Positions 51,858-60,520 of a stretch of 64,000 nucleotides of DNA are shown here, piece after piece. How positions within the stretch are numbered: the stretch's first letter is position 1; the number at the start of each line of letters is the position of its first letter. Position numbers and translations under genes: made by a program. The notes beneath the pieces are model-generated. The model was not told the DNA's origin, searched no databases, and saw only the letters and a program-made list of their open reading frames with translations. Origin of the DNA: Sediminibacterium sp. (lineage in GTDB: Bacteria > Bacteroidota > Bacteroidia > Chitinophagales > Chitinophagaceae); the NCBI RefSeq assembly GCF_019264485.1, contig NZ_JAHVAA010000014.1, positions 186,001 through 250,000 of the forward strand. Reading direction: 5' to 3'.

Positions 51858-53198
51858 ATGAAAGACTATATCATTAAAAATACGGGTATCGTTAATGAGG
51901 GCAGCATTGTCTATGGTGATGTATGGATCAGGAATGCAAGAATTGAACAAATAGGCAGCAACCTCAACCCATCCGTAAACGCCATTGAAATTGATGGCAG
52001 TAACCAGTTTTTGTTACCCGGCCTCATTGACGACCAGGTACATTTCCGCGAACCGGGCCTTACCCACAAAGCAACTATTTATACTGAAGCCAAAGCTGCT
52101 GTTGCTGGAGGTGTTACCAGCTTTATGGAAATGCCGAATACAAGTCCGCCCGCTTTTACCCACGAACTCCTGGAGCAGAAATATGAAACAGGAAAAAATA
52201 CTTCACTGGCGAACTACTCTTTTTACATGGGTACTTCCAATGATAATATTGAGGAAATATTACTCGCCAATGAAAAAAAGAACCAGGTATGCGGTGTAAA
52301 AGTTTTTATGGGATCCTCAACAGGAAATTTGTTGGTAGATAGTCCGCTGGTACTGGAAAAAGTATTTGCCGGATCGGAACTGCTGATCGCCACACACTGC
52401 GAAGAAGAAAGCATTATAAAAAATAATTTACAGGCACTCAAGGCACAAAAGGGGAAACTGGAACCATCCGATCATCCCATCATCCGTAATGAAGATGCGT
52501 GTTTTGAATCATCATTCAAAGCCATCCAGTACGCTAAAAAATACAATTCACGTTTACACATTTTACACATCACCACTGAAAAGGAATTACAGTTATTTGG
52601 CAATATGCTTCCACTGGCAGATAAAAGAATAACATCGGAAGTATGTGTGCACCATTTACATTTCACCAGCGACGATTATGCAATACTGGGTAACCAGATC
52701 AAATGTAACCCCGCCATCAAAGCACCCCATAACCGTAAAGCATTATGGGAAGCTTTACTCGACGACAGGCTCGATGTAATTGCCACCGATCATGCTCCGC
52801 ATACCTGGGCCGAAAAACAGGAAGATTATGAGCATGCACATGCAGGCTTGCCGTTAATTCAACATTCGCTCGGACTAATGCTGCATTATGTAAAAGAAGG
52901 AAAGATTAGCCTGGAAAAAGTAGTAGAAAAAACGAGTCATGCAGTAGCCACCTGTTTTCAGATCAAAGAGAGAGGTTTTATCAGGGAAGGGTATTATGCC
53001 GATCTTGTTCTGGTAAATATGAATGAAGGTTACACTGTTCAGAAAGATAATATTCTCTACAAATGTGGCTGGAGTCCGCTCGAAGGGCAGGCACTACCCG
53101 CCACCATCAACTATACTTTTGTAAACGGACATCCCGTATATGGAAAAGGGGCATTTGATGAATCTAAGAAAGGGATGAGACTGGCGTTTGAGAGATAG
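51858..53198 (+). CDS. pyrC: dihydroorotase (class I type)
   Basis: 446 residues from the ATG at 51858; a GTG at 51831 is an alternative. The metal-site motif is DDQVHFREPGLTHKATI, with Gln where many dihydroorotases have the first His of HxH; I recall this as usual in Bacteroidota. The candidate carboxylated lysine is in GVKVFMGSSTGN. Other ligands: IATHCEEE, LHILHITTE, VIATDHAPHTW. Third step of pyrimidine synthesis. Followed by a family G palindrome starting at the TAG stop. Confidence 0.9.
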   Translation: MKDYIIKNTGIVNEGSIVYGDVWIRNARIEQIGSNLNPSVNAIEIDGSNQFLLPGLIDDQVHFREPGLTHKATIYTEAKAAVAGGVTSFMEMPNTSPPAFTHELLEQKYETGKNTSLANYSFYMGTSNDNIEEILLANEKKNQVCGVKVFMGSSTGNLLVDSPLVLEKVFAGSELLIATHCEEESIIKNNLQALKAQKGKLEPSDHPIIRNEDACFESSFKAIQYAKKYNSRLHILHITTEKELQLFGNMLPLADKRITSEVCVHHLHFTSDDYAILGNQIKCNPAIKAPHNRKALWEALLDDRLDVIATDHAPHTWAEKQEDYEHAHAGLPLIQHSLGLMLHYVKEGKISLEKVVEKTSHAVATCFQIKERGFIREGYYADLVLVNMNEGYTVQKDNILYKCGWSPLEGQALPATINYTFVNGHPVYGKGAFDESKKGMRLAFER

Positions 53199-53296
53199 AA
53201 GAAGTCCGAAAGACGGGAAGACCGGAAGTCCGGAGACGATATCTCCGGTACAACCCTCTTTCGGTCTTACGGGCTTTCCGACTTTCGGTCTTCCTA
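53196..53296. repeat. word palindrome, family G (GAAAGTCCG/AAGACCGG type)
   Basis: Tandem GAAGTCCGAAAGACGGGAAG words on the left face CTTTCGGTCTTACGGGCTTT words on the right, around an inner 7-bp hairpin CCGGAGA/TCTCCGG (53230-53236, 53242-53248). It starts at the dihydroorotase stop and ends 6 nt before the next promoter box. Confidence 0.85.
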
Positions 53297-53302
53297 ACTA
53301 CC

Positions 53303-53310
53303 TAACTTTA
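53303..53310 (+). promoter_or_regulatory. -7 box TAACTTTA of the MutS-like gene
   Basis: A one-base variant of TAnnTTTG ending 4 nt before the ATG at 53315. Confidence 0.55.
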
Positions 53311-53314
53311 GCAC

Positions 53315-54628
53315 ATGCAGATAGACAAAACCACACTTGCCGACCTCTCTATCTTTCACAGTGAGGAAGAGTTATCGGTTGTACATTTTCTGGACCATAC
53401 ACATACCAGTGGAGGAAGGGAATATTTGTATGACTTGCTGGCTAAACCTTTATCGACAGTAGAAGCTATTGAAAGCAACCAGCAAACCATACGTGATCTT
53501 ATTCCTTTAATTGATCGCTGGCCTGTTAGTATCACCAATGGAACAGTAATGGTTATTGCCCGATTTTATGAATCGCAGATCAATAAATATCCAACACAGC
53601 CGAATGCTATCAACAGCTTTTTCTATAAAATATTAAATGCTCCTGATTTTTCATTAACACGTTATACCATTTCACATTGTATTGACTTTGTGAAAGGCAT
53701 GAATGAAATTACAAGGCTACTGAAAGAAAACTGTTCCAGTATGCAGTTGCGCATATGGGCAGAAAGAATTGAAATGCTCCTGAACAAAGGAGTTATTCCC
53801 GAAATGAGCACACAGTCAAAAGAGGGATTGAGTAACTGGAAAATACTACACTATGCAAATTTTATACGCTCTCACTACAAGAACCAGTTTTTTGAACTGA
53901 TTGATATTTATAGCCGCATTGATGCTTTTTTATCATTAAGTATTGCCTGCAAAAAATATGAGTTCAGTTTTCCGGAAGTATGTAAATCGGAGCAGCCCTA
54001 TATTGAAGCTACCGGATTGTATCATCCTTTATTACAGCTACCTGTATCATATGATGTGGATATGAGCAGAGATAAAAATTTTCTTTTCCTAACCGGTGCC
54101 AATATGGCTGGCAAGAGTACATTTATTAAAGCTGTAGGTATAAATGTTTATCTCGCTCATTTGGGCATGGGCGTTCCGGCAAAACAAATGCAATTGAGTT
54201 TATTTGATGGCTTATTGAGTAATATCAATGTAGTAGACAATATCATTAAAGGTGAGAGTTATTTCTTCAATGAAGTACAAAGAATACGAAATACAATAGA
54301 AAAAATAAGTGATGGGAAAAACTGGCTTATACTGATTGACGAACTCTTCAAAGGCACTAATGTACAGGATGCAATGAAATGTAGTACAACTGTTATTGAA
54401 GGTTTACGGAAAATGAAAAATGTACTATTTATTCTATCTACTCATTTATACGAAATCGGCGAACCACTGCAACAATTCAGCAATATACAGTTCCGTTATT
54501 TTGAAACAAGTGTGAGTGATGATGAACTAATTTTCAGCTACCAGCTCAAAGAAGGCATCAGCAACGACAGGCTTGGCTACCTGATACTCAGAAAAGAAGG
54601 GGTGGTGGAGTTGCTGGAAAAACTATAG
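53315..54628 (+). CDS. MutS-related ATPase lacking mismatch-recognition domains
   Basis: 437 residues. The N-terminal ~230 residues are helical, like the MutS core/clamp domains (LYDLLAKPLSTVEAIESNQQ). The ATPase domain has Walker A LTGANMAGKSTFIKAVG, then Walker B LILIDELFKGTN and ILSTHLYEIGEPLQ. Mismatch-reading domains I and II and the Smr nuclease are absent, so it is not MutS or MutS2 proper; it matches the stand-alone MutS-like proteins of Bacteroidota, of unknown target. It is followed directly by the left arm of the family F repeat. Confidence 0.9.
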   Translation: MQIDKTTLADLSIFHSEEELSVVHFLDHTHTSGGREYLYDLLAKPLSTVEAIESNQQTIRDLIPLIDRWPVSITNGTVMVIARFYESQINKYPTQPNAINSFFYKILNAPDFSLTRYTISHCIDFVKGMNEITRLLKENCSSMQLRIWAERIEMLLNKGVIPEMSTQSKEGLSNWKILHYANFIRSHYKNQFFELIDIYSRIDAFLSLSIACKKYEFSFPEVCKSEQPYIEATGLYHPLLQLPVSYDVDMSRDKNFLFLTGANMAGKSTFIKAVGINVYLAHLGMGVPAKQMQLSLFDGLLSNINVVDNIIKGESYFFNEVQRIRNTIEKISDGKNWLILIDELFKGTNVQDAMKCSTTVIEGLRKMKNVLFILSTHLYEIGEPLQQFSNIQFRYFETSVSDDELIFSYQLKEGISNDRLGYLILRKEGVVELLEKL

Positions 54629-54633
54629 AGCCA

Positions 54634-54668
54634 GATTTTCAGATGGCAGATGGCAGATATCAGATTTA
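54634..54668. repeat. family F word repeat, left arm flanking the four-helix-bundle gene
   Basis: A GATTTT start followed by tandem CAGAT/GGCAGAT words. It matches the reverse complement of 55074-55116 with few changes. The stop codon of the enclosed gene is at its inner edge. Confidence 0.85.
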
Positions 54669-55025
54669 TTTTTTGATTTTCGACTTTGCCGTTTTGGTTG
54701 TTGCAGAAAAGATAGCTGTTAATTCATGGGCTTCCTGCATTAAGGACTCAATACAATGATCCTTCGTTAATCCTGCTTCAAAAATTATCTGTAGCCAGTA
54801 CAATGATTCATCTGCTTCTTCCAATACAATTTCAATTTTGTAGATAAAATCTGATATAGACTTTGCTCGTTTTGATGCCCTATAATTAGCAGCAACAGAG
54901 CCGGCAGATCTAATCAACTGTTTACCTGTTTCAAAGCCGACTACATTTTTAGGCAAAGAAAAACACAACTTTATTACATCAATATGAAATTGCTTAGTTC
55001 TCTGCTCTAATATTGTTCTATTCAT
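54666..55025 (-). CDS. four-helix-bundle protein (23S rRNA intervening-sequence / S23 family)
   Basis: 119 residues. LIRSAGSVAANYRASKRAKS and FIYKIEIVLEEADESLYWLQ are the family signature, with an N-terminal TILEQRTKQFHIDVIKLCFS and a Lys-rich tail. Founding members are encoded by hairpin insertions in 23S rRNA genes of Leptospira and Coxiella; the Avd accessory protein of diversity-generating retroelements shares the fold. This copy is stand-alone and lies in the loop of an imperfect inverted repeat (54634-54668 / 55074-55116) of the GGCAGAT family, which also exists as a solo palindrome at 15601-15672. Biochemical function unknown. Confidence 0.9.
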   Translation of the reverse strand: MNRTILEQRTKQFHIDVIKLCFSLPKNVVGFETGKQLIRSAGSVAANYRASKRAKSISDFIYKIEIVLEEADESLYWLQIIFEAGLTKDHCIESLMQEAHELTAIFSATTKTAKSKIKK

Positions 55026-55073
55026 ATTCTTTTGAAGTCAAAATACTAAAACACACTCCGAACCAGACGCAGC

Positions 55074-55116
55074 ATATCAAATCTGCGATCTAACATCTGA
55101 CATCTGCCATAAAATC
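55074..55116. repeat. family F word repeat, right arm flanking the four-helix-bundle gene
   Basis: ATCTGCGATC, ACATCTGACATCTGCCAT and AAAATC words, the imperfect reverse complement of 54634-54668. It lies about 50 bp upstream of the enclosed gene's start. Confidence 0.85.
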
Positions 55117-55223
55117 AGGTGTTTATACTCCGTATATCTACCTGTTTTGTTTTTATTATGGTTCTCTTCTTTATCTTACTTCCTGTTTTTGAATTTCGAC
55201 TTTTCATTTTTGACTTTAATACC

Positions 55224-56765
55224 ATGCTTGTAAAAACTTTTGGCAGTGCTGTTTATGGTGTAGAAGCCATTACTATTACCATTGAGGTAAATGTAAGTGC
55301 GGGTCAGAATTACCAGATTGTGGGTTTGCCCGATAATGCAGTGAGGGAAAGTTTACAAAGAACAGAAAGTGCTATCAAAACCAATGGTTTCGATATGCCA
55401 CGTACCAAGATTGTGGTAAACCTGGCACCAGCCGATATCCGAAAATCGGGTTCTGCATTTGACCTGCCCATTGCACTGGGTATTTTAGGTGCCAGTGAAC
55501 AACTCGAAAACGTGGAACTGCTGAAAGAATATGTGATTATGGGTGAACTAAGTCTGGATGGAAGTATACAAGCTATAAAAGGTGCATTACCCATTGCCAT
55601 ACAGGCTCGTAAAGAAGGGTTTAAAGGATTAATTGTACCCAAAGCCAATGCACGTGAAGCCGGAATGGTAAATAACCTGCAGGTTTATGGTGTGGAGCAT
55701 TTGACTGAAGTAGTAGATTTTTTTAAAGATGAAACCAGTCTTCAGCCTGTTCTTGTAAACACACGTGAAGAATTTTTTGGTGACCAGTACCAGTTTGAAT
55801 TTGATTTTACTGATGTAAAAGGGCAGGAAAATATCAAAAGAGCTTTAGAAATTGCAGCGGCTGGCGGACATAACGCCATTTTAATTGGTCCGCCTGGTGC
55901 CGGCAAAACCATGCTGGCTAAAAGACTGCCCACCATATTGCCTCCACTCAGTTTGCAGGAGGCATTGGAAACAACAAAGATTCATAGTGTGGCGGGAAAA
56001 TTACCGGAACATAGTTCACTCATCAGCAAGCGACCATTTCGCGCACCCCATCATACCATCAGCGATGTGGCATTGGTAGGTGGTGGTGGTGTACCTCAGC
56101 CGGGTGAAATATCATTGGCACATAATGGCGTGTTATTTCTTGACGAATTACCTGAATTTAAAAGAACGGTTCTTGAAGTAATGCGACAGCCGATGGAAGA
56201 GAGAAGGGTAACCATATCCAGGGCAAAAATTGCATTGGATTTTCCTGCCAATTTTATGTTGATTGCATCTATGAACCCCTGCCCCTGCGGATACTATAAC
56301 CATCCCGAAAAAGAATGTACCTGCGGACCCGGCATTGTGCAGAAATACCTCAATAAAGTTTCAGGGCCACTATTAGACAGGATTGATCTGCATGTAGAAG
56401 TTACTCCTGTTGCCTTCAGTGAACTCAGCAATCAGCAAAATGGAGAAGATTCTGCCACCATTCGTGAGCGTGTAATTAAAGCCAGAGAAATACAAGCTGA
56501 AAGATATAATGACGCAAATGGTGTATATGCCAATGCACAAATGAGTAGTAAACAACTCAGAGAAATTTGTCGTATTAGTAATGTGGGTGAAAACTTATTA
56601 AAAAGGGCCATGGAAAAATTGAATCTGAGTGCCCGTGCATATGATCGCATTCTAAAAGTAAGTAGAACGATTGCTGATTTAGCGGGTAGTGCTGATATAC
56701 AGCCGGAGCATTTGGCGGAAGCGATTCATTATAGAAGTCTTGATCGCGAAGGGTGGGCAGGGTAA
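55224..56765 (+). CDS. comM: YifB/ComM-family Mg-chelatase-like AAA+ ATPase
   Basis: 513 residues from the ATG at 55224 (MLVKTFGSAVYGVEAITI); the 35-residue upstream extension is low complexity and non-conserved. The N-terminal domain of ~170 residues resembles Lon-protease domains (MGELSLDGSIQAIKGALPIA). Walker A IGPPGAGKTMLAKRL and Walker B VLFLDELPEF follow. The cysteine-rich loop CPCGYYNHPEKECTCGPG is typical. ComM is a hexameric branch-migration helicase acting in homologous recombination during transformation. Function here is inferred from family. Confidence 0.95.
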   Translation: MLVKTFGSAVYGVEAITITIEVNVSAGQNYQIVGLPDNAVRESLQRTESAIKTNGFDMPRTKIVVNLAPADIRKSGSAFDLPIALGILGASEQLENVELLKEYVIMGELSLDGSIQAIKGALPIAIQARKEGFKGLIVPKANAREAGMVNNLQVYGVEHLTEVVDFFKDETSLQPVLVNTREEFFGDQYQFEFDFTDVKGQENIKRALEIAAAGGHNAILIGPPGAGKTMLAKRLPTILPPLSLQEALETTKIHSVAGKLPEHSSLISKRPFRAPHHTISDVALVGGGGVPQPGEISLAHNGVLFLDELPEFKRTVLEVMRQPMEERRVTISRAKIALDFPANFMLIASMNPCPCGYYNHPEKECTCGPGIVQKYLNKVSGPLLDRIDLHVEVTPVAFSELSNQQNGEDSATIRERVIKAREIQAERYNDANGVYANAQMSSKQLREICRISNVGENLLKRAMEKLNLSARAYDRILKVSRTIADLAGSADIQPEHLAEAIHYRSLDREGWAG

Positions 56766-56766
56766 G

Positions 56767-56815
56767 AAAACAGAAGAATAAGGAACAGAGAAATAGGAAA
56801 TGAGAAAGTTAGGCG
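56767..56815. repeat. partial family C words after comM
   Basis: AACAGAAGAATAAGGAACAG and AGAAATAGGAAATGAGAAAG words with no matching opposite arm, then AAATTTTCGACATTTTTC. It resembles one arm of the CAGAGAAA family. Confidence 0.45.
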
Positions 56816-56956
56816 TACGCGATCATTTTTCGGAAATTTTCGACATTTTTCAAAAAATCATCTCTCAGCCTTTAATCTTATTTTTGAACTGGTTTGCTGT
56901 TTACAGCATATGTCTGTTGTCGATGGCTCAATTTTCATTTTCACTTCACCTATGCA

Positions 56957-58870
56957 ATGTCTTACCCTGTTGATGTTTTAAAGCAGTTCTGGAAGCACGA
57001 TTCCTTCCGGCCCATGCAGGAAGAAATTATTCAGTCTGTACTGGATGGAAAAGATACACTTGCCTTATTACCCACCGGTGGAGGTAAATCTATCTGTTTC
57101 CAGGTACCTGCCATGATACTGGATGGTATGTGCCTGGTGATCAGTCCACTCATTGCATTGATGCGCGATCAGGTAGAACATTTACTAGATAAAGGCATCC
57201 CCGCTGCATCACTTAACAGCGGCATGAATCATTCAGAAGTAAGAACCACTTTACAAAAAGCTTCACGTGGCGATTATAAGTTTTTGTACTTATCACCAGA
57301 GCGACTCGAGTCGGCATTGTTCCGGGAATATTTATCTGCATTGGATATTTCATTGATCGCCGTTGATGAAGCCCATTGCATCTCACAATGGGGTTACGAT
57401 TTCAGACCCCCTTATTTAAGGATTGCCAGTCTGCGTCAGGAACTCAGAGAGGTATCTGTTATTGCTCTCAGTGCCTCGGCTACCGAAAAAGTACAGGCTG
57501 ATATCATTGCAAAACTTCAATTCAAAAAACATAATATCTTCCGCCAGTCTTTTGAAAGACCGGCTTTATCCTACAGTTCTTTCTCTGTAGAAAGCAAGAT
57601 GAACAAACTCATCAGTGTATTGAAAAATGTTTCAGGCAGCAGCATCGTTTATTGTAACAGCAGAAAGCTGACCAAAGAAGTATCTCAGTTATTACAGTTA
57701 CAGGGGTTTTCTGCAGATTTTTATCACGCGGGCTTATCGCAGGAAGAAAGAACCAAAAAACAAAACAGTTGGATCAGCAACGATATAAGAATCATGGTTT
57801 GCACCAACGCTTTTGGAATGGGTATTGACAAAGCCGCGGTTCGCTCAGTAATACATTATACTATTCCCGACTGTCTTGAAAATTATTACCAGGAAGCCGG
57901 TCGTGCAGGCAGAGACGGGAAAAAATCATTTGCAGTTTTACTTTATCAGCATGATGATGTATTACAACTGCAAAACCTGCCCGATAAACGTTACCCTCCC
58001 ATTCCCGTCATACAGTCTGTTTACCAGTCATTGGCCGATTTCTTTCAATTACCCGTTGGTACTGGTGAAGGAGGGTATTTTGATTTTGATATCAAAGCAT
58101 TTACTGCCCGTTTTAAACTTGATATGGTTACGGTAATCAATGCTTTGAAAGTGCTGGAACAGGAAGGTCATATCAGTTTTGCTGAGAATATTTTTCTGCC
58201 GTCACAGGTAATATTTACAACCGATAAAGAAACACTTTACCAGTTTGAAACAGCACATCCCGGGCTTGAACTGGTGCTCAGGAGTTTGTTACGCTCTTAC
58301 GAGGGTATTTTTGATAACCGTGTGTCGATATTTGAATCACAGTTATCCAAAATGACAAGACTGAATATTGATGAAGTAAAAAACAAGTTGCTTCAATTAA
58401 TGGCTTTCGGCATTATAGAATACCTCCCGCAAAAAGAAACACCGCAGATACATTATTTATTCAATCGTGCTCCCGCCAGATACCTGCATATTGATCAGGA
58501 CGCTTATATAAACCGGAAAAAGCAATATGCCGAAAGGGTCAATACCATGATCCAATATCTTCAGCAAACAGATACCTGTCGCAGCAGGTTTATAGGATCT
58601 TATTTTGGCGATACAGCTTTAAAAGATTGTGGCGTTTGCGACAACTGCCTGAACAAAAAGAAAAAGCAATTAACTGCTGATGAATTTGCATCGATTGAGA
58701 AATCTGTGCAGAACCTTATTTCAAAAGAATACAATACAGTCCCGCTTTTATTACAGCAACTTCAGGCATTCCCGAAAGATAAAATATGGACCGTTCTTGA
58801 ATTTCTGCAAAGTGAAGACAGGCTACAAATTGATGAAACGGGAAGAATTAGTCTAATACCTTTTTCTTGA
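56957..58870 (+). CDS. recQ: ATP-dependent DNA helicase RecQ
   Basis: 637 residues from the ATG at 56957. Motif I LLPTGGGKS at 38-46, DEAH box AVDEAHCISQWGYDFRPPY, and motif VI YYQEAGRAGRDG. The zinc-binding cysteines are in TCRSRFIGSYFG and CGVCDNCLNKKK. A winged-helix region precedes the zinc site in the usual arrangement; no HRDC domain is evident, so this is a shorter RecQ. Acts in recombination and fork repair. Its last 18 bp overlap the convergent HerA-like gene. Confidence 0.95.
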   Translation: MSYPVDVLKQFWKHDSFRPMQEEIIQSVLDGKDTLALLPTGGGKSICFQVPAMILDGMCLVISPLIALMRDQVEHLLDKGIPAASLNSGMNHSEVRTTLQKASRGDYKFLYLSPERLESALFREYLSALDISLIAVDEAHCISQWGYDFRPPYLRIASLRQELREVSVIALSASATEKVQADIIAKLQFKKHNIFRQSFERPALSYSSFSVESKMNKLISVLKNVSGSSIVYCNSRKLTKEVSQLLQLQGFSADFYHAGLSQEERTKKQNSWISNDIRIMVCTNAFGMGIDKAAVRSVIHYTIPDCLENYYQEAGRAGRDGKKSFAVLLYQHDDVLQLQNLPDKRYPPIPVIQSVYQSLADFFQLPVGTGEGGYFDFDIKAFTARFKLDMVTVINALKVLEQEGHISFAENIFLPSQVIFTTDKETLYQFETAHPGLELVLRSLLRSYEGIFDNRVSIFESQLSKMTRLNIDEVKNKLLQLMAFGIIEYLPQKETPQIHYLFNRAPARYLHIDQDAYINRKKQYAERVNTMIQYLQQTDTCRSRFIGSYFGDTALKDCGVCDNCLNKKKKQLTADEFASIEKSVQNLISKEYNTVPLLLQQLQAFPKDKIWTVLEFLQSEDRLQIDETGRISLIPFS

Positions 58871-60403
58871 CCTGCTGCTTGTTCTGCCACCTAACCCCAA
58901 TGCACCCAGAAGACTTCTTGTAATTACACTTGCAGCTGTTCTTCCAACCTGTCTTACAACCGGGTTATCAAAAAAACCTTCTTCTTTCTTTTTTCTGCCT
59001 GTTGTTTTTTCCTCCTCGGGTTCTGGTCTTTCCTGGTTTCTTTCTGCTGCTTCTTCGAGTTTGGCAGTTAATATTTCATAGGCACTTTCACTATCTATTT
59101 CTTTACTGTATTTGGCTACCAGTTTGCTCGATGTAACCAGCTCATCTATTTCCTGTTCGGTTAATACATCCATCCTGCTGCGGGGTGCACATAACATGGC
59201 ATGTACCAAAGGTGTAGGTATCCCTTTTTCATTTAATAAAGTTACCAGTGCCTCCCCTATACCTAATTGTGTCAACAACTCGTCTGTTTCATAGAATGTT
59301 GTTTCCGGGAAATTCTCAGCTGCCTGTTTAATCGTTTTACGATCGGCAGCAGTAAAAGCACGTAATGCATGCTGAATCTTCATACCCAGCTGACTCAGTA
59401 TGGAAGCAGGTATGTCCTGCGGGTTTTGTGTACAGAAAAAGATCCCTACACCTTTGGAGCGTATCAGTTTAATAACCGTTTCTATCTGTTGTAACAAAGC
59501 TTCTGAGGCTTCATTAAAAACAAGGTGTGCTTCATCAATAAATAATACCAGTTTGGGTTTATCAAGATCACCCTCTTCCGCACAACTGGCATATAACTCA
59601 GCAAGTAACTGCAGCATAAAAGTAGAAAAGAGTTTTGGCCTGTCCTGCATATCCGTTACACGTAATACACTGATCATCCCCCTGCCGTCATCACTGATCC
59701 GCATCAGGTCATCGATTTCGAAACTTTTTTCTCCAAAGAAAATATCAGCGCCCTGTTGTTGCAGTTCAATGATTTTACGAAGAATGGTGCCGGTTGAGGT
59801 GGTGGATATTTTACCATATTCTTTTTCAATCTCTGCCTTTCCCTCATTACCGATGTACTGCAATATTTTAATAAAATCCTTGAGATTGAGTAAGGGCATT
59901 TTGTGGTCGTCACAATATTTAAAAATCATGGCCACCAATCCTCCCTGTGTATCGTTTAAGCCTAAAATTTTACTCAGTAAAACAGGTCCAAACTCACTTA
60001 TCGTAGCGCGCAAGCGTGCTCCCTTTTCATTACTCAGTGTAAGTAATTCAACGGGGTATGCGGCAGGGGTGAATGGCACACCCAGTTTCTGGCTTCGCTC
60101 AATCAGTTTTTCATTGCTTTGTCCTGCTGCTGCAATCCCACTCAGATCTCCTTTGATATCCATTAATAAAACAGGAACACTGTTATCACTAAGTGCCTCA
60201 CTCAGGAGTTGCAATGTTTTTGTTTTTCCTGTTCCGGTAGCACCCGCAATCAGCCCATGACGATTCATGGTTTTTAAGGGCAGCCTGATATCAGCTCCGC
60301 TTACTACCTCTCCATTCAACATGGCTACGCCAATTTTTACCTGCTCGCCTTTAAAAGTATAACCTGTTGTTACTGCGTCTATAAATGCCTGTTTGTCTGC
60401 CAT
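58853..60403 (-). CDS. HerA-like / DUF853 ATPase
   Basis: 516 residues. Walker A GATGTGKT at 54-61, VLLMDIKGDLSGIA shortly after, and Walker B VLFIDEAHLVFNEAS with FFCTQNPQDIPASIL later. A helical C-terminal part (EKTTGRKKKEEGFFDNPV and ALGLGGRTSSRSRKRY) is basic. HerA/DUF853 members are hexameric motor ATPases linked to DNA processing; no NurA-like nuclease is adjacent. It overlaps recQ tail to tail by 18 bp. Confidence 0.92.
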   Translation of the reverse strand: MADKQAFIDAVTTGYTFKGEQVKIGVAMLNGEVVSGADIRLPLKTMNRHGLIAGATGTGKTKTLQLLSEALSDNSVPVLLMDIKGDLSGIAAAGQSNEKLIERSQKLGVPFTPAAYPVELLTLSNEKGARLRATISEFGPVLLSKILGLNDTQGGLVAMIFKYCDDHKMPLLNLKDFIKILQYIGNEGKAEIEKEYGKISTTSTGTILRKIIELQQQGADIFFGEKSFEIDDLMRISDDGRGMISVLRVTDMQDRPKLFSTFMLQLLAELYASCAEEGDLDKPKLVLFIDEAHLVFNEASEALLQQIETVIKLIRSKGVGIFFCTQNPQDIPASILSQLGMKIQHALRAFTAADRKTIKQAAENFPETTFYETDELLTQLGIGEALVTLLNEKGIPTPLVHAMLCAPRSRMDVLTEQEIDELVTSSKLVAKYSKEIDSESAYEILTAKLEEAAERNQERPEPEEEKTTGRKKKEEGFFDNPVVRQVGRTAASVITRSLLGALGLGGRTSSRSRKRY

Positions 60404-60520
60404 AATCAGCGGTTTAAGCTTACAAATTAAGGGATGTAGGCATTGAAAAATAAAATATTTAATAATGAATATTTATTGTTTATCAATAATTATTAGTTAT
60501 TTAGCATATAAATAGTGCAA
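60404..60520. promoter_or_regulatory. AT-rich promoter/operator region of the DUF2975 operon
   Basis: Very AT-rich. It contains short inverted repeats: AATATT-AATATT (60454-60459 and 60468-60473) and TTATTG-TTTAT-CAATAA (60473-60489). They are the sort of sites a small HTH repressor such as the operon's last gene could bind. No strict TAnnTTTG box is present. Confidence 0.45.

Noticed and set aside
54666..55025. Diversity-generating retroelement (Avd-like protein)
   Set aside because: No reverse transcriptase, template repeat or variable repeat is found nearby; only the fold family is shared.
59400..60260. 286-codon plus-strand frame opposite the HerA-like gene
   Set aside because: Antisense to a gene with clear Walker motifs; Ser/Leu/Ile-rich translation typical of shadow frames.
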